Numbered from the stretch's first letter, positions 1-13,130 are shown. The stretch: DNA of 64,000 bases from Glandiceps talaboti (GCF_964340395.1 NC_135568.1:18708748-18772747), one strand, 5' to 3'. Numbers and translations are program-made. Notes: generated from the letters alone by a model not told the origin.

Positions 1-30
1 TACAGGTTCATATCTCACATTTTCATCATT

Positions 31-654
31 AGAGAGGTTCGGCTACACGTTCAACGTGTACGCGCACGTGTGACGTAGGAGATTTTGTGCTACTACGTCG
101 CAATTTTGACTTACTTCTCTGCGTACTGACAAGTTTCGCGGGCGTTTCGAACGTGGCGATGGCTGTTTACACGTAAGTAAACAACGTGAAATTTCTTTTA
201 ATTTTTTTTGTAAAATCATAACTAATATAATAAAACATATTGATGCTTTTAGCAAGGTTGACCCCTCACAACATAATACACCTGAGTAATTTTGTTTTCC
301 TTGATAAAATATTTAAAATGCAGCCTTGAATCTGTGGCTGCCTTCACGTAACTGATTTTGCACAGAAATCACGATGTATGATGATGGCTGCCGCTGCAAT
401 CTTCAAGATATTACAGGGTGATTTTATTGTGAACATACGAGATTATTCAAGTAAAAATTTGTCTTGTCATAATGTCGAGCCATACAGTTATTGTCATTGC
501 GCTATTTAAGTCATATAACCAAAACATTAATGTAATTTTATTGATATACGTAAACGGCTAGCCGAAGCAAAATTAGGTCACAGCTGGTACTCGAACGTGA
601 TCGTGAGTGAGTTGCGCATTCGCGTACACGTTGAACGTGTAGCCGAAACTCTCT
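31..654. mobile_element. Non-autonomous TIR element, 624 bp
   Basis: The ends are long terminal inverted repeats: the left begins AGAGAGGTTCGGCTACACG and the right is its complement through CGTGTAGCCGAAACTCTCT, about 33 of 34 bases matching out to CGTGTACGCG. ATT flanks both sides (28-30 and 655-657), giving a 3-bp duplication; a TA duplication is an equally valid reading. No transposase ORF, so MITE-like. The TIRs are CpG-rich compared with surrounding DNA. Confidence 0.8.
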
Positions 655-2190
655 ATTATCTCCAGATGGTAACCTTCCCATAATGCACTGTAAATTACTC
701 TTCATGATGTGCTTTAATTACCATCAGATAGTTGGTGTTTTACATCTAACTATTTCAAATTTCAGAATGTCATCGACCAATTTCTTTTAAACACAACTGA
801 ACTGATGTTCATTAGTGCTGATTCCAACAATGTTGGCCAGGGAAGTGGATATTGACATGTATATATACCTATCAACTAAGATGACAACTAAATACCAATA
901 CCAGTACCAGTACACTAAAACCCTTGCTATGATATCAATAATGCAAGCAATCAATTATAAACACAACCATTGACACATCCATAGCAACCATTGACACATC
1001 CATAGCAACCATTGACACATCCATAGCAACAACCAAGAGTATATTGCATGGAAAGATAGGGATTGGGTATACATGTACATGTATATTAAAAAACTCATCC
1101 AGACAGAATGTTTTACTAATCTAACCATCTGACAATGGCATCATCAATCATTACCCAACTCCACAGTTGTGCTACAGTGCCATCGGCACCATTTTTTATA
1201 GTTGGCCAGTGTTGTTCCAATGTCATATTCTAGTTTGATACATATCTTTGTATATAATGTAAGTGTTGAAACAACACTGCCCTCACTTCTCTCACATCTC
1301 AATATAGATATTTAATTATGCATGCATACATACATTGGCTGTTCTATCAAGTATTGTGATCCATTGTCAGTAGCCAATATATTGTCATACTGTTAAGTTC
1401 AGACTTTGAAGTAATGCCAGAACGCAGTACTCAAAATGAGTTTTGTAAGTTGTGATTAATTAAATAACAGCTGAGGGATGTGGTCATTAAAAGTGATATC
1501 AAGTGTTGTGTATCATAGTGTTGTAGGCTGTACTTTAACTCAGTCATTTTTCAGAATGTAACGATGACATGAAACAGGTGCAATGATTAATCTGTTTTAT
1601 GACAGTTAGCAATGTCATATGGAGACACACTGCACTGTAACTTGTAAGATCGTATATTAGTTAGGTAGTACAACATGGTATATATGTCTTAAGGTTCATG
1701 TTAAATTGTCGTAACTTGAAATATTAGTCATAATTTGTAACAAGTGGTTATGAATGAAAGAGTGTTTGAATTGATAAATAACTGTAGATTGACCACAAAT
1801 TATTCACATTTTCAAAGATATACAAAAGTTGTGTAGTTTTGTCTATCACAGTGAAACAAATGAACAAGTTCCGATATGTTGAGAAAATAAATGTCATATC
1901 GACTCCTGTCAACAAAAATTCTTGGAAGAGTATCCAATCACTCATTGATCGTAAACAATGTATTCAGTGTTCATCCCAGAGGGTTTTCACGTACCGGGCC
2001 CAATATCCTTTAATTTTTGCCGTTATGCTATCAGTTGTCCCGATACGCTATCAGATTACTTAGGGTTTGGTAATTGCACGTTACATTGTTCATCTGAGAA
2101 CACTGGTATTTCAGGAGCCGACATGGCAACACAATGTATGACACCCATTTTATGCTATTGAAATTACCAATTTGAATGTCTTGTATTTAA
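655..2190. other. No gene; degenerate B/C repeat copy inside
   Basis: No coding signal. At 964-1030 a 21-bp unit (ATTGACACATCCATAGCAAC) is repeated three times. A module C core (CAGTTGTGCTACAGTGCCA, about 1153-1173) follows, so 955-1215 is a degenerate copy of the B-to-C part of the composite repeat. The remainder is unremarkable AT-rich DNA. Confidence 0.6.
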
Positions 2191-2445
2191 TGTCTTGTAT
2201 TTGACGGAAAGTCTCAAGACTTGAAGTGAGATTTTGTGTCTACTTTATTTCTACATTTATGATAAGTCAACGGATAGATTGATGTTGATTAAATTAATGT
2301 CACAATTCAAAGCTTGATCCAAAACAACTATTTAGAGAGAGATGTTGTTATTCTGATGAGATTTGTATAGTTTTGCCATTGATAATAACTTAACATCCAC
2401 AACGTGCACCTCAGATTTGAAATCTACATGTACCTGCACTGGCTA
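2191..2445 (+). repeat. Dispersed repeat, second copy near 61940-62240
   Basis: Blocks such as CAACTATTTAGAGAGA, TTATTCTGA and ACTGCACTGGCTAA-like words occur in the same order here and at about 61940-62220 (CACCTATTTAGAGATA, TTATTCTGAAGA, ACTGCACTGGGCAA). A third partial match is at 55590-55750. This is an old interspersed repeat of unknown class. Confidence 0.5.
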
Positions 2446-2543
2446 AAGTTACTATGCTACTATACGGTATACATGTATTTTGAACTCTGAGGTAAAGAAT
2501 TTATAATTGTTGATATGCAAATAAGGTCTAAAAATGTTATTTT

Positions 2544-3967
2544 GGTGTCATATCAACATGTACTGGTGTCATATCAACATGTACTGGTGTCTTATCAACA
2601 TGTACTGGTGTCTTATCAACATGTACTGGTGTCATATCAATGTGTACTGGTGTCATATCAACATGTACTGGTGTCATGTCAACATGTACTGGTGTCATCA
2701 ACATGTACTGGTGTCATATCAACATGTACTGGTGTCATATCAACATGTACTGGTGTCATATCAATGTGTACTGGTGTCATATCAACATGTACTGGTGTTA
2801 TATCAACATGTACTGGTGTCATATCAATGTGTACTGGTGTCATATCAACATGTACTGGTGTCATATCAACATGTACTGGTGTCATATCAATGTGTACTGG
2901 TGTCATATCAACATGTACTGGTGTCTTCAACATGTACTGGTGTCATATCAACATGTACTGGTGTCATATCAACATGTACTGGTGTCATATCAATGTGTAC
3001 TGGTGTCATATCAATGTGTACTGGTGTCATATCAATGTGTACTGGTGTCATCAACATGTACTGGTGTCATATCAATGTGTACTGGTGTCATATCAATGTG
3101 TACTAGTGTCATATCAACATGTACTGGTGTCATATCAATGTGTACTGGTGTCATATCAATGTGTACTGGTGTCATATCAACATGTACTGGTGTCATGTCA
3201 ACATGTACTGGTGTCATATCAACATGTACTGGTATCTTATCAACATGAACTGGTGTCATATCAATGTGTACTGGTGTCATATCAACATGTACTGGTGTCA
3301 TATCAACATGTACTGGTGTCATATCAACGTGTACTGGTGTCATATCAATGTGTACTGGTGTCATATCAATGTGTACTGGTGTCATATCAATGTGTACTGG
3401 TGTCATATCAATGTGTACTGGTGTCATATCAACATGTACTGGTGTCATATCAATGTGTACTGGTGTCATATCAATGTGTACTGGTGTCATATCAATGTGT
3501 ACTGGTGTCATATCAATGTGTACTGGTGTCATATCAACATGTACTGGTGTCATATCAACATGTACTGGTGTCATATCAATGTGTACTGGTGTCATATCAA
3601 CATGTACTGGTGTCTTATCAACATGTACTTGTGTGATATCAACATGTACTGGTATCTTATCAACATGAACTGGTGTCATATCAATGTGTACTGGTGTCAT
3701 ATCAACATGTACTGGTGTCTTATCAACATGTACTGGTGTCTTATCAACATGTACTTGTGTGATATCAACATGAACTGGTGTCATATTAACTTGTACTGGT
3801 GTCTTATCAACATGTACTGGTGTCTTATCAACATGTACTTGTGTGATATCAACATGTACTGGTATCTTATCAACATGAACTGGTGTCTTATCAACATGAA
3901 CTGATGTCATATTAACTTGTACTGGTGTCTTATCAACATGTACTTGTGTGATATCAATGTGTACTGG
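2544..3967. repeat. Minisatellite, 21-bp unit, about 68 copies
   Basis: Unit GTGTCATATCAACATGTACTG (split: GTGTCATATCA + ACATGTACTG). Variants alternate AACATGTACT / AATGTGTACT and CATATC / CTTATC / GATATC. A few copies lack three to five bases. The last 350 bp show a higher-order pattern with TTGTGTGATATC and CATGAACTGG copies. The period is a multiple of three, so all frames give spurious peptide repeats. Confidence 0.97.
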
Positions 3968-3981
3968 AATGATTCTGATAT

Positions 3982-4709
3982 GGTATGTATGGCAAAGATA
4001 ACAAGACCATGTCCATAGCTAAAAAAACAAATGATGGTATGTATGGCAAAGATAACAAGACCGTGCCCATAGCTAAAAAAACAAATGATGGTGTGTATGG
4101 CAAAGATAACAAGACCATGTCCATAGCTAAAAAAACAAATGATGGTGTGTATGGCAAAGATAACAAGACCGTGCCCATAGCTAAAAAAACAAATGATGGT
4201 GTGTATGGCAAAGATAACAAGACCGTGCCCATAGCTAAAAAAACAAATGATGGTGTGTATGGCAAAGATAACAAGACCGTGTCCATAGCTAAAAAATCAA
4301 ATGATGGTGTGTATGGCAAAGATAACAAGACCATGTCCATAGCTAAAAAAACCAAATGATGGTGTGTATGGCAAAGATAACAAGACCATGTCCATAGCTA
4401 AAAAACCCAAATGATGGTGTGTATGGCAAAGATAACAAGATCATGTCCATAGCTAAAAAAAACAAATGATGGTGTGTATGGCAAAGATAACAAGACCGTG
4501 CCCATAGCTAAAAAAACAAATGATGGTGTGTATGGCAAAGATAACAAGACCATGTCCATAGCTAAAAAAACAAATGATGGTGTGTATGGCAAAGATAACA
4601 AGACCATGTCCATAGCTAAAAAACAAATGATGGTGTGTATGGCAAAGATAACAAGACCATGTCCATAGCTAAAAAAACAAATGATGGTGTGTATGGCAAA
4701 GATAACAAC
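3982..4709. repeat. Minisatellite, 54-bp unit, about 13 copies
   Basis: Units carry GTGTGTATGGCAAAGATAAC, AAGACC(A/G)TG(T/C)CCATAGC and TAAAAAAACAAATGATG. These are the words of module B (GACCATGCCCATAGCAAC, CAAATGATGG, GCAAAGATAACA), so the array is a tandem expansion of that module. Differences are confined to the poly-A length and a few transitions, suggesting recent homogenisation. Confidence 0.96.
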
Positions 4710-4924
4710 AGGGTAGTTTGATCGGCAAGTGCATGTATTTTTTACACTCAGGAACTACAAAACTATACAGCAACACTAAAATAATAATGCATATTGCATG
4801 GACAAGAAGAAGAAGAATGAATTGGCATGTGGATAAATATTTTATAAAAATTATCAGAAACTTTACAGTTATGCTACAATGTCATTGGCACTATTTTATA
4901 ACCAGGCATCTTTTATCGATACAG

Positions 4925-5565
4925 TGCTAAATGGAGTGAGTTAACAGCTTGTATTTGGCGTACCATCATATCTGTATGTGTCAGGGAGAAGAGATGACAA
5001 CCTGAACACAAGTGACCAAAATAACTTCTCATCAATTTTGTTGACATGTTTACAGCAGATATCATGACGGTTGAATGTGGTCATGTGACCCTTAGGGCTG
5101 TGGCATATATTTGCATATTTGCAATAGTTTTCATGATAGCTACATGTAGAGTTGATAAAATATTGTAACTTTTTAATATAATTTCATTTCCAAATCATAT
5201 AGATTGCTTGCCTTAAGTTTTATTTATGAACATAGATGGATAAATGCTATTTGTAGGCACTGTTTGAAATGATAATGAAATTCTAATTATTTGTAGCATC
5301 TGCATATTGCCACCATATGGTTTGTCAGTGACAAAAATAGTTACATAATCAAATGATGTTTCAGACCGTGTAGAATTTGTTTAATAAAGTGTGGAACACT
5401 CAAATATACATGTGGATAAACCTTGTGTATTGAAGATTATATTGCTACGCTAGCAGCAGTGGATGTATTTTACTGTTGATGTGGAATATTTGGATCTCTG
5501 ATGTACCACAAAGGATAAACAAAGTGACTTAGTTGATTTATCCAGGGCTTTAGTGTAAGGCCATT
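4925..5565. other. No gene; unique-looking AT-rich DNA
   Basis: No tandem repeat, coding signal or element is recognised. It immediately precedes candidate first exon 1, so a promoter could lie here, but no core promoter motif stands out. Confidence 0.5.
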
Positions 5566-5604
5566 ATGGATTCATCTGATGATGCTGACTACCTGTCTTT
5601 CCAG
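5566..5604 (+). CDS. CACNB: Candidate alternative first exon 1 of CACNB
   Basis: A 13-codon open segment from ATG reads MDSSDDADYLSFQ and ends at a good donor (CAG then GTGAGG) in phase 0. That matches the phase-0 acceptor of the first secure exon at 50337. An in-frame TAG lies 15 bases upstream of the ATG, as expected for a 5'UTR boundary. The acidic, serine-rich peptide is compatible with the short variable N-termini of CaV-beta isoforms. It is too short for a homology argument and lies about 45 kb from the next secure exon. It could be a chance ATG/donor pair. Confidence 0.35.
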
Positions 5605-6394
5605 GTGAGGTCACATACTGTCATACTGACTGTTCAGACAACTTTGTCTACCTGCTCTTTGTTCAAATTCTATGCATACATCTGTGTGTACATTATTAGT
5701 ATTAAACATTGATCTTTTGGGTGAAATAATTTTATGCCCTTCCATGAATTATTAATGCCAAGAGTTGTCCTTGTATTGTTTGCCACTATAGATTGTGACC
5801 AGCATGTGTACAGCTCTGTATTGTGACCAGCATGTGTACAGCTCTGTATTGTGCTTGTTAATACTGCTAGTATCACCACATATACACATATAAATATTTT
5901 CACATAGCTACATGTACACAAAGACATACACAGAAATCTAGAAACATAGCCACACAGTTAGAAATATATAAGTTCACAAAGAAATAGACTGATACAGATA
6001 ATAAAGACAGACACATGAAGATGTGCAGACATAAACTTACTAATTGTAATATATATTATGTTAACATTTACGTTGTGATAAACAACAACCAGACACAAAA
6101 CAGAAAGAAATACAAAGTCATTCACGTCCACAGCAACAAAACTGGCAACATTACAATGACAAGCATATGTAACTTTGAGATACAGAATTGTTTTTTGACG
6201 TTGGTGGTTTTCATTGATTTAGTGTTCAGTCTTTGGAAGTAAGTAGTACTATTGTATATCTGTATCCTTGACAAAATTTCACATTAAAATGTGTAAAGAC
6301 AGACTTATCACAAGACCCTGACAATGTTACTTTGGGCAGGAGTGTTTGATATCCTTGTGATGTCATAGAGTAATGCCAAACAATAATGACAACA
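5605..6394. other. Intronic DNA, one 28-bp duplication
   Basis: A 28-bp segment containing TGACCAGCATGTGTACAGCT is duplicated in tandem at about 5797-5852. Nothing else is recognised; the short ORFs here show no coding character. Confidence 0.5.
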
Positions 6395-7733
6395 CTCAAT
6401 ATCATTGAGTGTTATACAACATTGAGTACAATCTCTATGATGTCATTGAGTGATGTCATAGAATGAGTACAATCTCTATGATGTCATTGAGTGTTATACA
6501 ACATTGAGTACAATCTCTATGATATCATTGAGTGTTATACAACATTGAGTACAATCTCTATGATATCATTGAGTGTTATACAACATTGAGTACAATCTCT
6601 ATGATATCATTGAGTGTTATACAACATTGAGTACAATCTCTATGATATCATTGAGTGTTATACAACATTGAGTACAATCTCTATGATATCATTGAGTGTT
6701 ATACAACATTGAGTACAATCTCTATGATATCATTGAGTGTTATACAACATTGAGTACAATCTCTATGATATCATTGAGTGTTATACAACATTGAGTACAA
6801 TCTCTATGATATCATTGAGTGTTATACAACATTGAGTACAATCTCTATGATATCATTGAGTGTTATACAACATTGAGTACAATCTCTATGATGTCATTGA
6901 GTGATGTCATAGAATGAGTACAATCTCTATGATGTCATTGAGTGATGTCATACAATGAGTACAATCTCTATGATGTCATTGAGTGATGTCATACAATGAG
7001 TACAATCTCTATGATGTCATTGAGTGATGTCATAGAATGAGTACAATCTCTATGATGTCATTGAGTGATGTCATAGAATGAGTTTAATCTCTATGATGTC
7101 ATTGAGTGATGTCATACAATGAGTACAATCTCTATGATGTCATTGAGTGATGTCATAGAATGAGTTTAACCTCTATGATGTCATTGAGTGATGTCATAGA
7201 ATGAGTACAATCTCTATGATGTCATTGAGTGATGTCATACAATGAGTACAATCTCTATGATGTCATTGAGTGATGTCATAGAATGAGTTTAATCTCTATG
7301 ATGTCATTGAGTGATGTCATAGAATGAGTTTAATCTCTATGATGTCATTGAGTGATGTCATACAATGAGTACAATCTCTATGATGTCATTGAGTGATGTC
7401 ATACAATGAGTACAATCTCTATGATGTCATTGAGTGATGTCATACAATGAGTACAATCTCTATGATGTCATTGAGTGATGTCATACAATGAGTACAATCT
7501 CTATGATGTCACTAAGTGATGTCATACAATGAGTACAATCTCTATGATGTCATTGAGTGATGTCATACAATGAGTTTAATCTCTATGATGTCATTGAGTG
7601 ATGTCATACAATGAGTACAATCTCTATGATGTCATTGAGTGATGTCATACAATGAGTACAATCTCTATGATGTCATTGAGTGATGTCATACAATGAGTAC
7701 AATCTCTATGATGTCATTGAGTGATGTCATAGA
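6395..7733. repeat. Minisatellite, 41-bp unit, about 32 copies, two subtypes
   Basis: Both subtypes share GAGTACAATCTCTATGAT. Subtype I (about 6480-6885) continues ATCATTGAGTGTTATACAAC. Subtype II (about 6885-7733, and one or two copies at the left edge) continues GTCATTGAGTGATGTCATA. The boundary between blocks is sharp. Minor variants (GAGTTTAATC) are scattered only in subtype II. Confidence 0.96.
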
Positions 7734-9093
7734 CATCATGACAGTGCCCATCAAGTACGTCCATCTGGACTGCCCCCGGTGACTATGGTGAACTTATTAG
7801 CGACAGAAATTGAACATGAGGGTAGTTGAGTTTTTATTACCATTACTTATTAAATATCGTAATTGTGGTAGTTTTGCTGTGTATTTAATTTAGTAAATGA
7901 AAGTGGGAATGGCACAAACTACCCAGTTCTGGACCACTGAAATTAAAAGGAAAACATGCTAGTCCCCTAAAACACCTCTAACATACATTGTACAACTTTA
8001 TGAAATTAGTTGTGCTATTGTTTATAACTAGATTATGTGGTTTGGGATGATCACTGCGAAAATAAGAGCATGTTTTGGTGACTTCATCACACAGCTTTGT
8101 TTGCTATCAGTTGAACAAGTCTGCATGCTGTGCAAATTGGTGAATGGGATCAGAATGTGATGTCATTCCTTTGTTTACGCCTGCACAGATATCAAGTTCA
8201 TGGGGTTCAATCATTTCAACTTCGACTGTGCAGTTTATGATATTGTATACTCTTGATTAGGAGTGGTATGGAATGATATAAAACATGTATTCCAAAATAC
8301 TGGCTGGAAACTAATCGTGACCTAATGGTTTTGTCACTACCTATCTATAGTGACAAGGCCTCTAAGGTCACTTGTAAATTGTAATTTCCTTGGCTGAATA
8401 ATAGAAAAAAATTGAGGTGTGATATCTAAATGTATGCAGAATTTAGCTGAGTCACATATTACCTTGGTTGTAATTCCTAAGTTGATTGTAACTATATAGT
8501 AGTGTAAACCTTATCATTACTGGTACTAGCCATAAAGGTAAAATAGGACTAGACATACATATACATATCAAATTGTCTATGAGGAGTTGTTGAGTATGTG
8601 CATTTCACATATTGAAATGTTATTCAAACTGCCAAGACTTTCATCAAAAGAATTCACCTAGTGCTAGTGGTATTTTGAGATGTGCTCCAATATGCTAATA
8701 TATATATATATATTGAAATTTGAATTCACACAAATGACATGTGCATACTTGAAATTCTACATGACATTACATGAACGGGAGGGGAGGAGAGGAGAGGGGA
8801 GGGGAGGATAGAGATAAGGAAGGGTACTGTTAGATTAAAACAAATCAAGTGTATTTGGTGATTGAATGGTCACTTGTTTCCTTTTAGAATCGTACATTTG
8901 TCACCTTGCATTACACCCCCCCCCCTGTAGTTTTGCTTTGAACAAGATTTATATATATATATATATACACAATGTATATATAAAGATGTTAAAGACTGCC
9001 CTCATATGTCATGTTGATTGATATTGACTATAGTTGCTTAGATATTTTAGAGATTCAGTCCATATTTGTGGTTTTCTTGGGATAGATTAATGA
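7734..9093. other. No gene; simple-sequence patches
   Basis: Contains short TA runs (about 8700-8715, 8950-8968), a purine-rich GGGGA tract (about 8778-8812) and a C run (about 8915). No coding or element signal. Confidence 0.5.
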
Positions 9094-10404
9094 GTATAAG
9101 ATATGTAATCTCCATATAAGACTATACAATGTACTATACCATAGGGCAGTACTGTGATAAGATATGTAATCTCCATATAAGACTATACAATGTACTATAC
9201 CATAGGGCAGTACTGTGATAAGATATGTAATCTCCATATAAGACTATACAATGTACTATACCATAGGGCAGTACTGTGATAAGATATATAATCTCCATAT
9301 AAGACTATACAATGTACTATACCATAGGTCAGTACTGTGATAAGACATGTAATCTCCATATAAGACTACACAATGTACTATACCATAGGTCAGTACTGTG
9401 ATAAGACATGTAATCTCCATATAAGACTATACAATGTACTATACCATAGGTCAGTACTGTGATAAGACATGTAATCTCCATATAAGACTACACAATGTAC
9501 TATACCATAGGGCAGTACTGTGATAAGACATGTAATCTCCATATAAGACTATACAATGTACTATACCATAGGGCAATACTGTGATAAGATATGTAATCTC
9601 CATATAAGACTATACAATGTACTATACCATAGGTCAGTACTGTGATAAGACATGTAATCTCCATATAAGACTATACAATGTACTATACCATAGGTCAGTA
9701 CTGTGATAAGACATGTAATCTCCATATAAGACTATACAATGTACTATACCATAGGGCAGTACTGTGATAAGACATGTAATCTCCATATAAGACTATACAA
9801 TGTACTATACCATAGGTCAGTACTGTGATAAGATATGTAATCTCCATATAAGACTATAAAATGTACTATACCATAGGTCAGTACTGTGATAAGATATGTA
9901 ATCTCCATATAAGACTATACAATGTACTATACCATAGGGCAATACTGTGATAAGATATGTAATCTCCATATAAGACTATACAATGTACTATACCATAGGG
10001 CAATACTGTGATAAGATATGTAATCTCCATATAAGACTATACAATGTACTATACCATAGGTCAGTACTGTGATAAGATATGTAATCTCCATATAAGACTA
10101 TACAATGTACTATACCATAGGGCAATACTGTGATAAGATATGTAATCTCCATATAAGACTATACAATGTACTATACCATAGGGCAATACTGTGATAAGAT
10201 ATGTAATCTCCATATAAGACTATACAATGTACTATACCATAGGTCAGTACTGTGATAAGATATGTAATCTCCATATAAGACTATACAATGTACTATACCA
10301 TAGGTCAGTACTGTGATAAGATATGTAATCTCCATATAAGACTATACAATGTACTATACCATAGGTCAGTACTGTGATAAGATATGTAATCTCCATATAA
10401 GACT
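9094..10404. repeat. Minisatellite, 61-bp unit, about 21 copies, left part of a split array
   Basis: The unit contains GATAAGATATGTAATCTCC, ATATAAGACTATACAATG and TACTATACCATAGGGCAGTA. Positional variants include TAGGTCAGT/TAGGGCAGT and GACATG/GATATG. The array is cut by the transposon at 10406 and resumes for less than one unit at 12356-12404. Confidence 0.96.
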
Positions 10405-10405
10405 G

Positions 10406-11425
10406 CAGGGGTTTCATTATAAGCCGGACGCCGGAGAAAATACCCGCCTACTCTTGTCATTTCTCTGGCTACATTTTTCGAGATGATGACAGAAATGACG
10501 TGAAATTTAGTCAAAGACAGCTTTGTAATGGTCATAAAAGAATAATTTTCAGACTACAAAACTGCTATGAACTCTTCTTAAGAAATACATCATGTGACAA
10601 AAGATTGTGACCTTTGACTTAGTTTGATACCGCTGTCCAAGATCATGCAATGACAATGGCTTGGTAAAATAAACAAAATACATGTAGCTTATATGATCAA
10701 ACGCCATAACATCTACTCAAACGCAACACTCTATTGATTTCATGACTGTTTCATTGTCTTTTCCATGTCACACAGTTGCGATCAAAATGATACAAAACTT
10801 AGGAAAATGTACGGAATAAAATCATTCTCCCACCACTAATCGCGAATGTAATAGTATTTTACAACTAGTCATTCAATACTATGATACCTCAATTTAGTGG
10901 AAGGATGAAAACATGAAAATTTACATCGTTTATCGAAGCCCTTAGCTGAGGAGACAAATCCTAGACATAATCAGAATGACTTCCTGTGTTTATAGATAGT
11001 AACAGATAAGATTTGAGGGACATGCCTTGGCGCATACCATTTCTCTCGAGGGTTGGGCCATAGAGTGTTATTTTTTAATTGAAGGGAAACTGAAATGAAT
11101 GGTGACCGTGTGTACTTTTTATCGTATGACGTTTTATCTTTTACAAAGTAAATAATAATAAATAGCATAAATGCTCAGATTTGAGAGCATTTGTGTTATA
11201 AGTTTGACAACCAACCCACACACCCAAAATGGAATGAGCCACTAATCATTTATATGTGTAAACTCTACACTTCATACCATTATTGATTCAGTGAAATAAA
11301 CTACAAGTACAACATGGAAAGTACATAATTTTGCTGTGTGACTAGCGATTTAGTTAGTGTTTTGAAGTTTCTTTTTGTCAATCTCTCAGTCGTCCTGTAT
11401 ATATGTTTGAGGCCAGTAACTGTTT

Positions 11426-11465
<40 letters not shown>

Positions 11466-12355
11466 GGGGGGGGGGGGGTGTTTGTACATGTATACATGTG
11501 TGTGACTGAATGAATGGATGTAAAATACTATATTTATTATGTACGTATTTATGCCAAAATTGGTGTCAGTTTGAGGTTTCCAAGTGGACATTGCAAAATG
11601 AGAGGTTGGTACACACAATAATCATTTATATGATATTTACTTACTATTATAATAGTATGATATTATATGTAGTATTTTAGGACAGGTCAAATGTTTGCAT
11701 AATATGAATGTCACTAATTTCATGAAAAAACTTTTATTACTTAATGTTTTGTTTATGCATAAATTAATAAAATGCTGAAAGTGGTAGTCAAAGTGACTAC
11801 CAACTAAAAAAGTTAATTTTGAACCAGAGGTCTTTGCTTGATACAGGCTTCATTAAACTATCAAAGGGCCAATATAAAGGTAATGTGTTCATGTTTATCA
11901 TAATTATTACCATAGCTATGAGTTGTAATGTATACATGTACTCGAAAATCCACCATTTTGAACACGAACTGAGTGAAGGCATAAGTCGAAACGATTACTA
12001 ACTTAGTGGGCTTGCCAAGTTCATGGAATTACACCGACAGCTTTAAGAATTTTCAAAACCTACCAATAAATCACGTAACACAAATTTTCTTCAGAGGAAA
12101 CCTGACATGTGTCATTTTTTCTAAATTAAATATTTAACCAGTAAATGTATAATTAATGGTGTCTGTACTTCTGAAAGATGCTCTAAATGGCCTCTGAAAG
12201 GTTTCTGTTTTTCAAAAAAAATTCACCATGGGAGGGGGGACACCCCCCTCCCAAACACCACGCCCCCCCCCCACCTCGCCTGCTACGCTATGCGTGCACT
12301 TCTCCACCTACTATTATCATTTCTCCCCCTACTTTAAAAATTGATGAAACCCCTG
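10406..12355. mobile_element. CAGGGG-ended DNA element inserted in the 61-bp array
   Basis: The ends are CAGGGGTTTCAT and ATGAAACCCCTG, a perfect 12-bp TIR. AAGACT lies at 10399-10404 on the left and at 12356-12361 on the right, while each uninterrupted array unit has it once, so this is a true 6-bp target duplication (one extra G at 10405). Inside are a GT microsatellite (about 11427-11462), a G run, and C-rich stretches at 12225-12275. There is no transposase ORF. CAGGG ends are typical of hAT-type elements, but hAT normally duplicates 8 bp, so the superfamily is open. Confidence 0.85.
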
Positions 12356-12404
12356 AAGACTATACAATGTACTATACCATAGGGCAGTACTGTGATAAGA
12401 CACT
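12356..12404. repeat. Right remnant of the 61-bp array
   Basis: AAGACTATACAATGTACTAT and CATAGGGCAGTACTGTGATA continue the array phase exactly after the transposon, confirming the insertion site. Confidence 0.93.
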
Positions 12405-12539
12405 ATTCAGTGTCAGTCAAAATGTCATCTTATGATTGAAATATACTTGTCATAAGTCACCGAAATTCCATGCATGATGAATTGATTTGAATGATAGAAT
12501 GCAGTGAATGTACAATCTGCAGATTTTGTTCAAAACATG

Positions 12540-13130
12540 TTGACACAACCATCCCTAGCAACCATGACCATGCCCTTAGTAATAACCAAATGCCAGTATA
12601 TTTTGCTAAAAAGTAAAATAACATCTAGTAGGCAATTGAGTAAACATTCAAAAAATGTAAGCAAATATCGCTAGCAACCATGACCACGCCCATAGCAATA
12701 GCCAAATGATGGTGTATTTCACAAAGATAACAACAGAGATTCTTAGACAAGTCAACAGACATTCAAAAAAGTATATGCAAATATGCCTAGCAACAAGACC
12801 AAGGTCATAGCAACAACCAAATGATCACATACATGTATATTACAAAGATAACGATTAATAAACAAATGAGTAAACATGTAAAAATGTATACAAATGTGCC
12901 TAGCAACAAGACCATGCCCATAGCAACAGTCAAATGATCGTGTATATCACAAAGATAGCAACATGGTTTGATAGGCAACTGGATAGTCATTCAGCAAATG
13001 AACACCTATTGTTAGCATGGACTAGCATATGGATAAACATTTCAAAAAACTGTACAGTTGTGCTACAACACCATTGGCAGTTTTTGTTGTTGTAAAGAAT
13101 TTACATTGTGTATGCTCATGCAGGGAGCTT
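12540..13130 (+). repeat. Composite repeat: four module B copies and a C tail
   Basis: Four successive units of about 110-120 bp each carry TAGCAACCATGACCA- or CTAGCAACAAGACCA-type starts, CATAGCAACAGTCAAATGAT, a GCAAAGATAAC-like word and AAACATT-CAAAAAA. The last runs into TGTACAGTTGTGCTACAACA and CCATTGGCA, the C tail. Confidence 0.8.

Larger units (their letters stand above)
2510..4920 (+). repeat. Composite repeat copy with two internally expanded minisatellites
   Basis: The left edge is module A (GATATGCAAATAAGGTCTAA, about 2513). It runs without break into the 21-bp array, then the 54-bp array (module B words), then GGGTAGTTTGATCGGCAAGT and a module C tail (ACAGTTATGCTACAATGTCA at about 4865). 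The order A, B, C is the same as in unexpanded copies at 17880-19060 and 12540-13110. Confidence 0.7.

Noticed and set aside
2515-3910. Long ORFs in three frames on both strands
   Set aside because: 21-bp minisatellite; open in several frames at once, so not coding.
3954-4668. Repeated 18-residue peptides on both strands
   Set aside because: 54-bp minisatellite derived from the dispersed module B.
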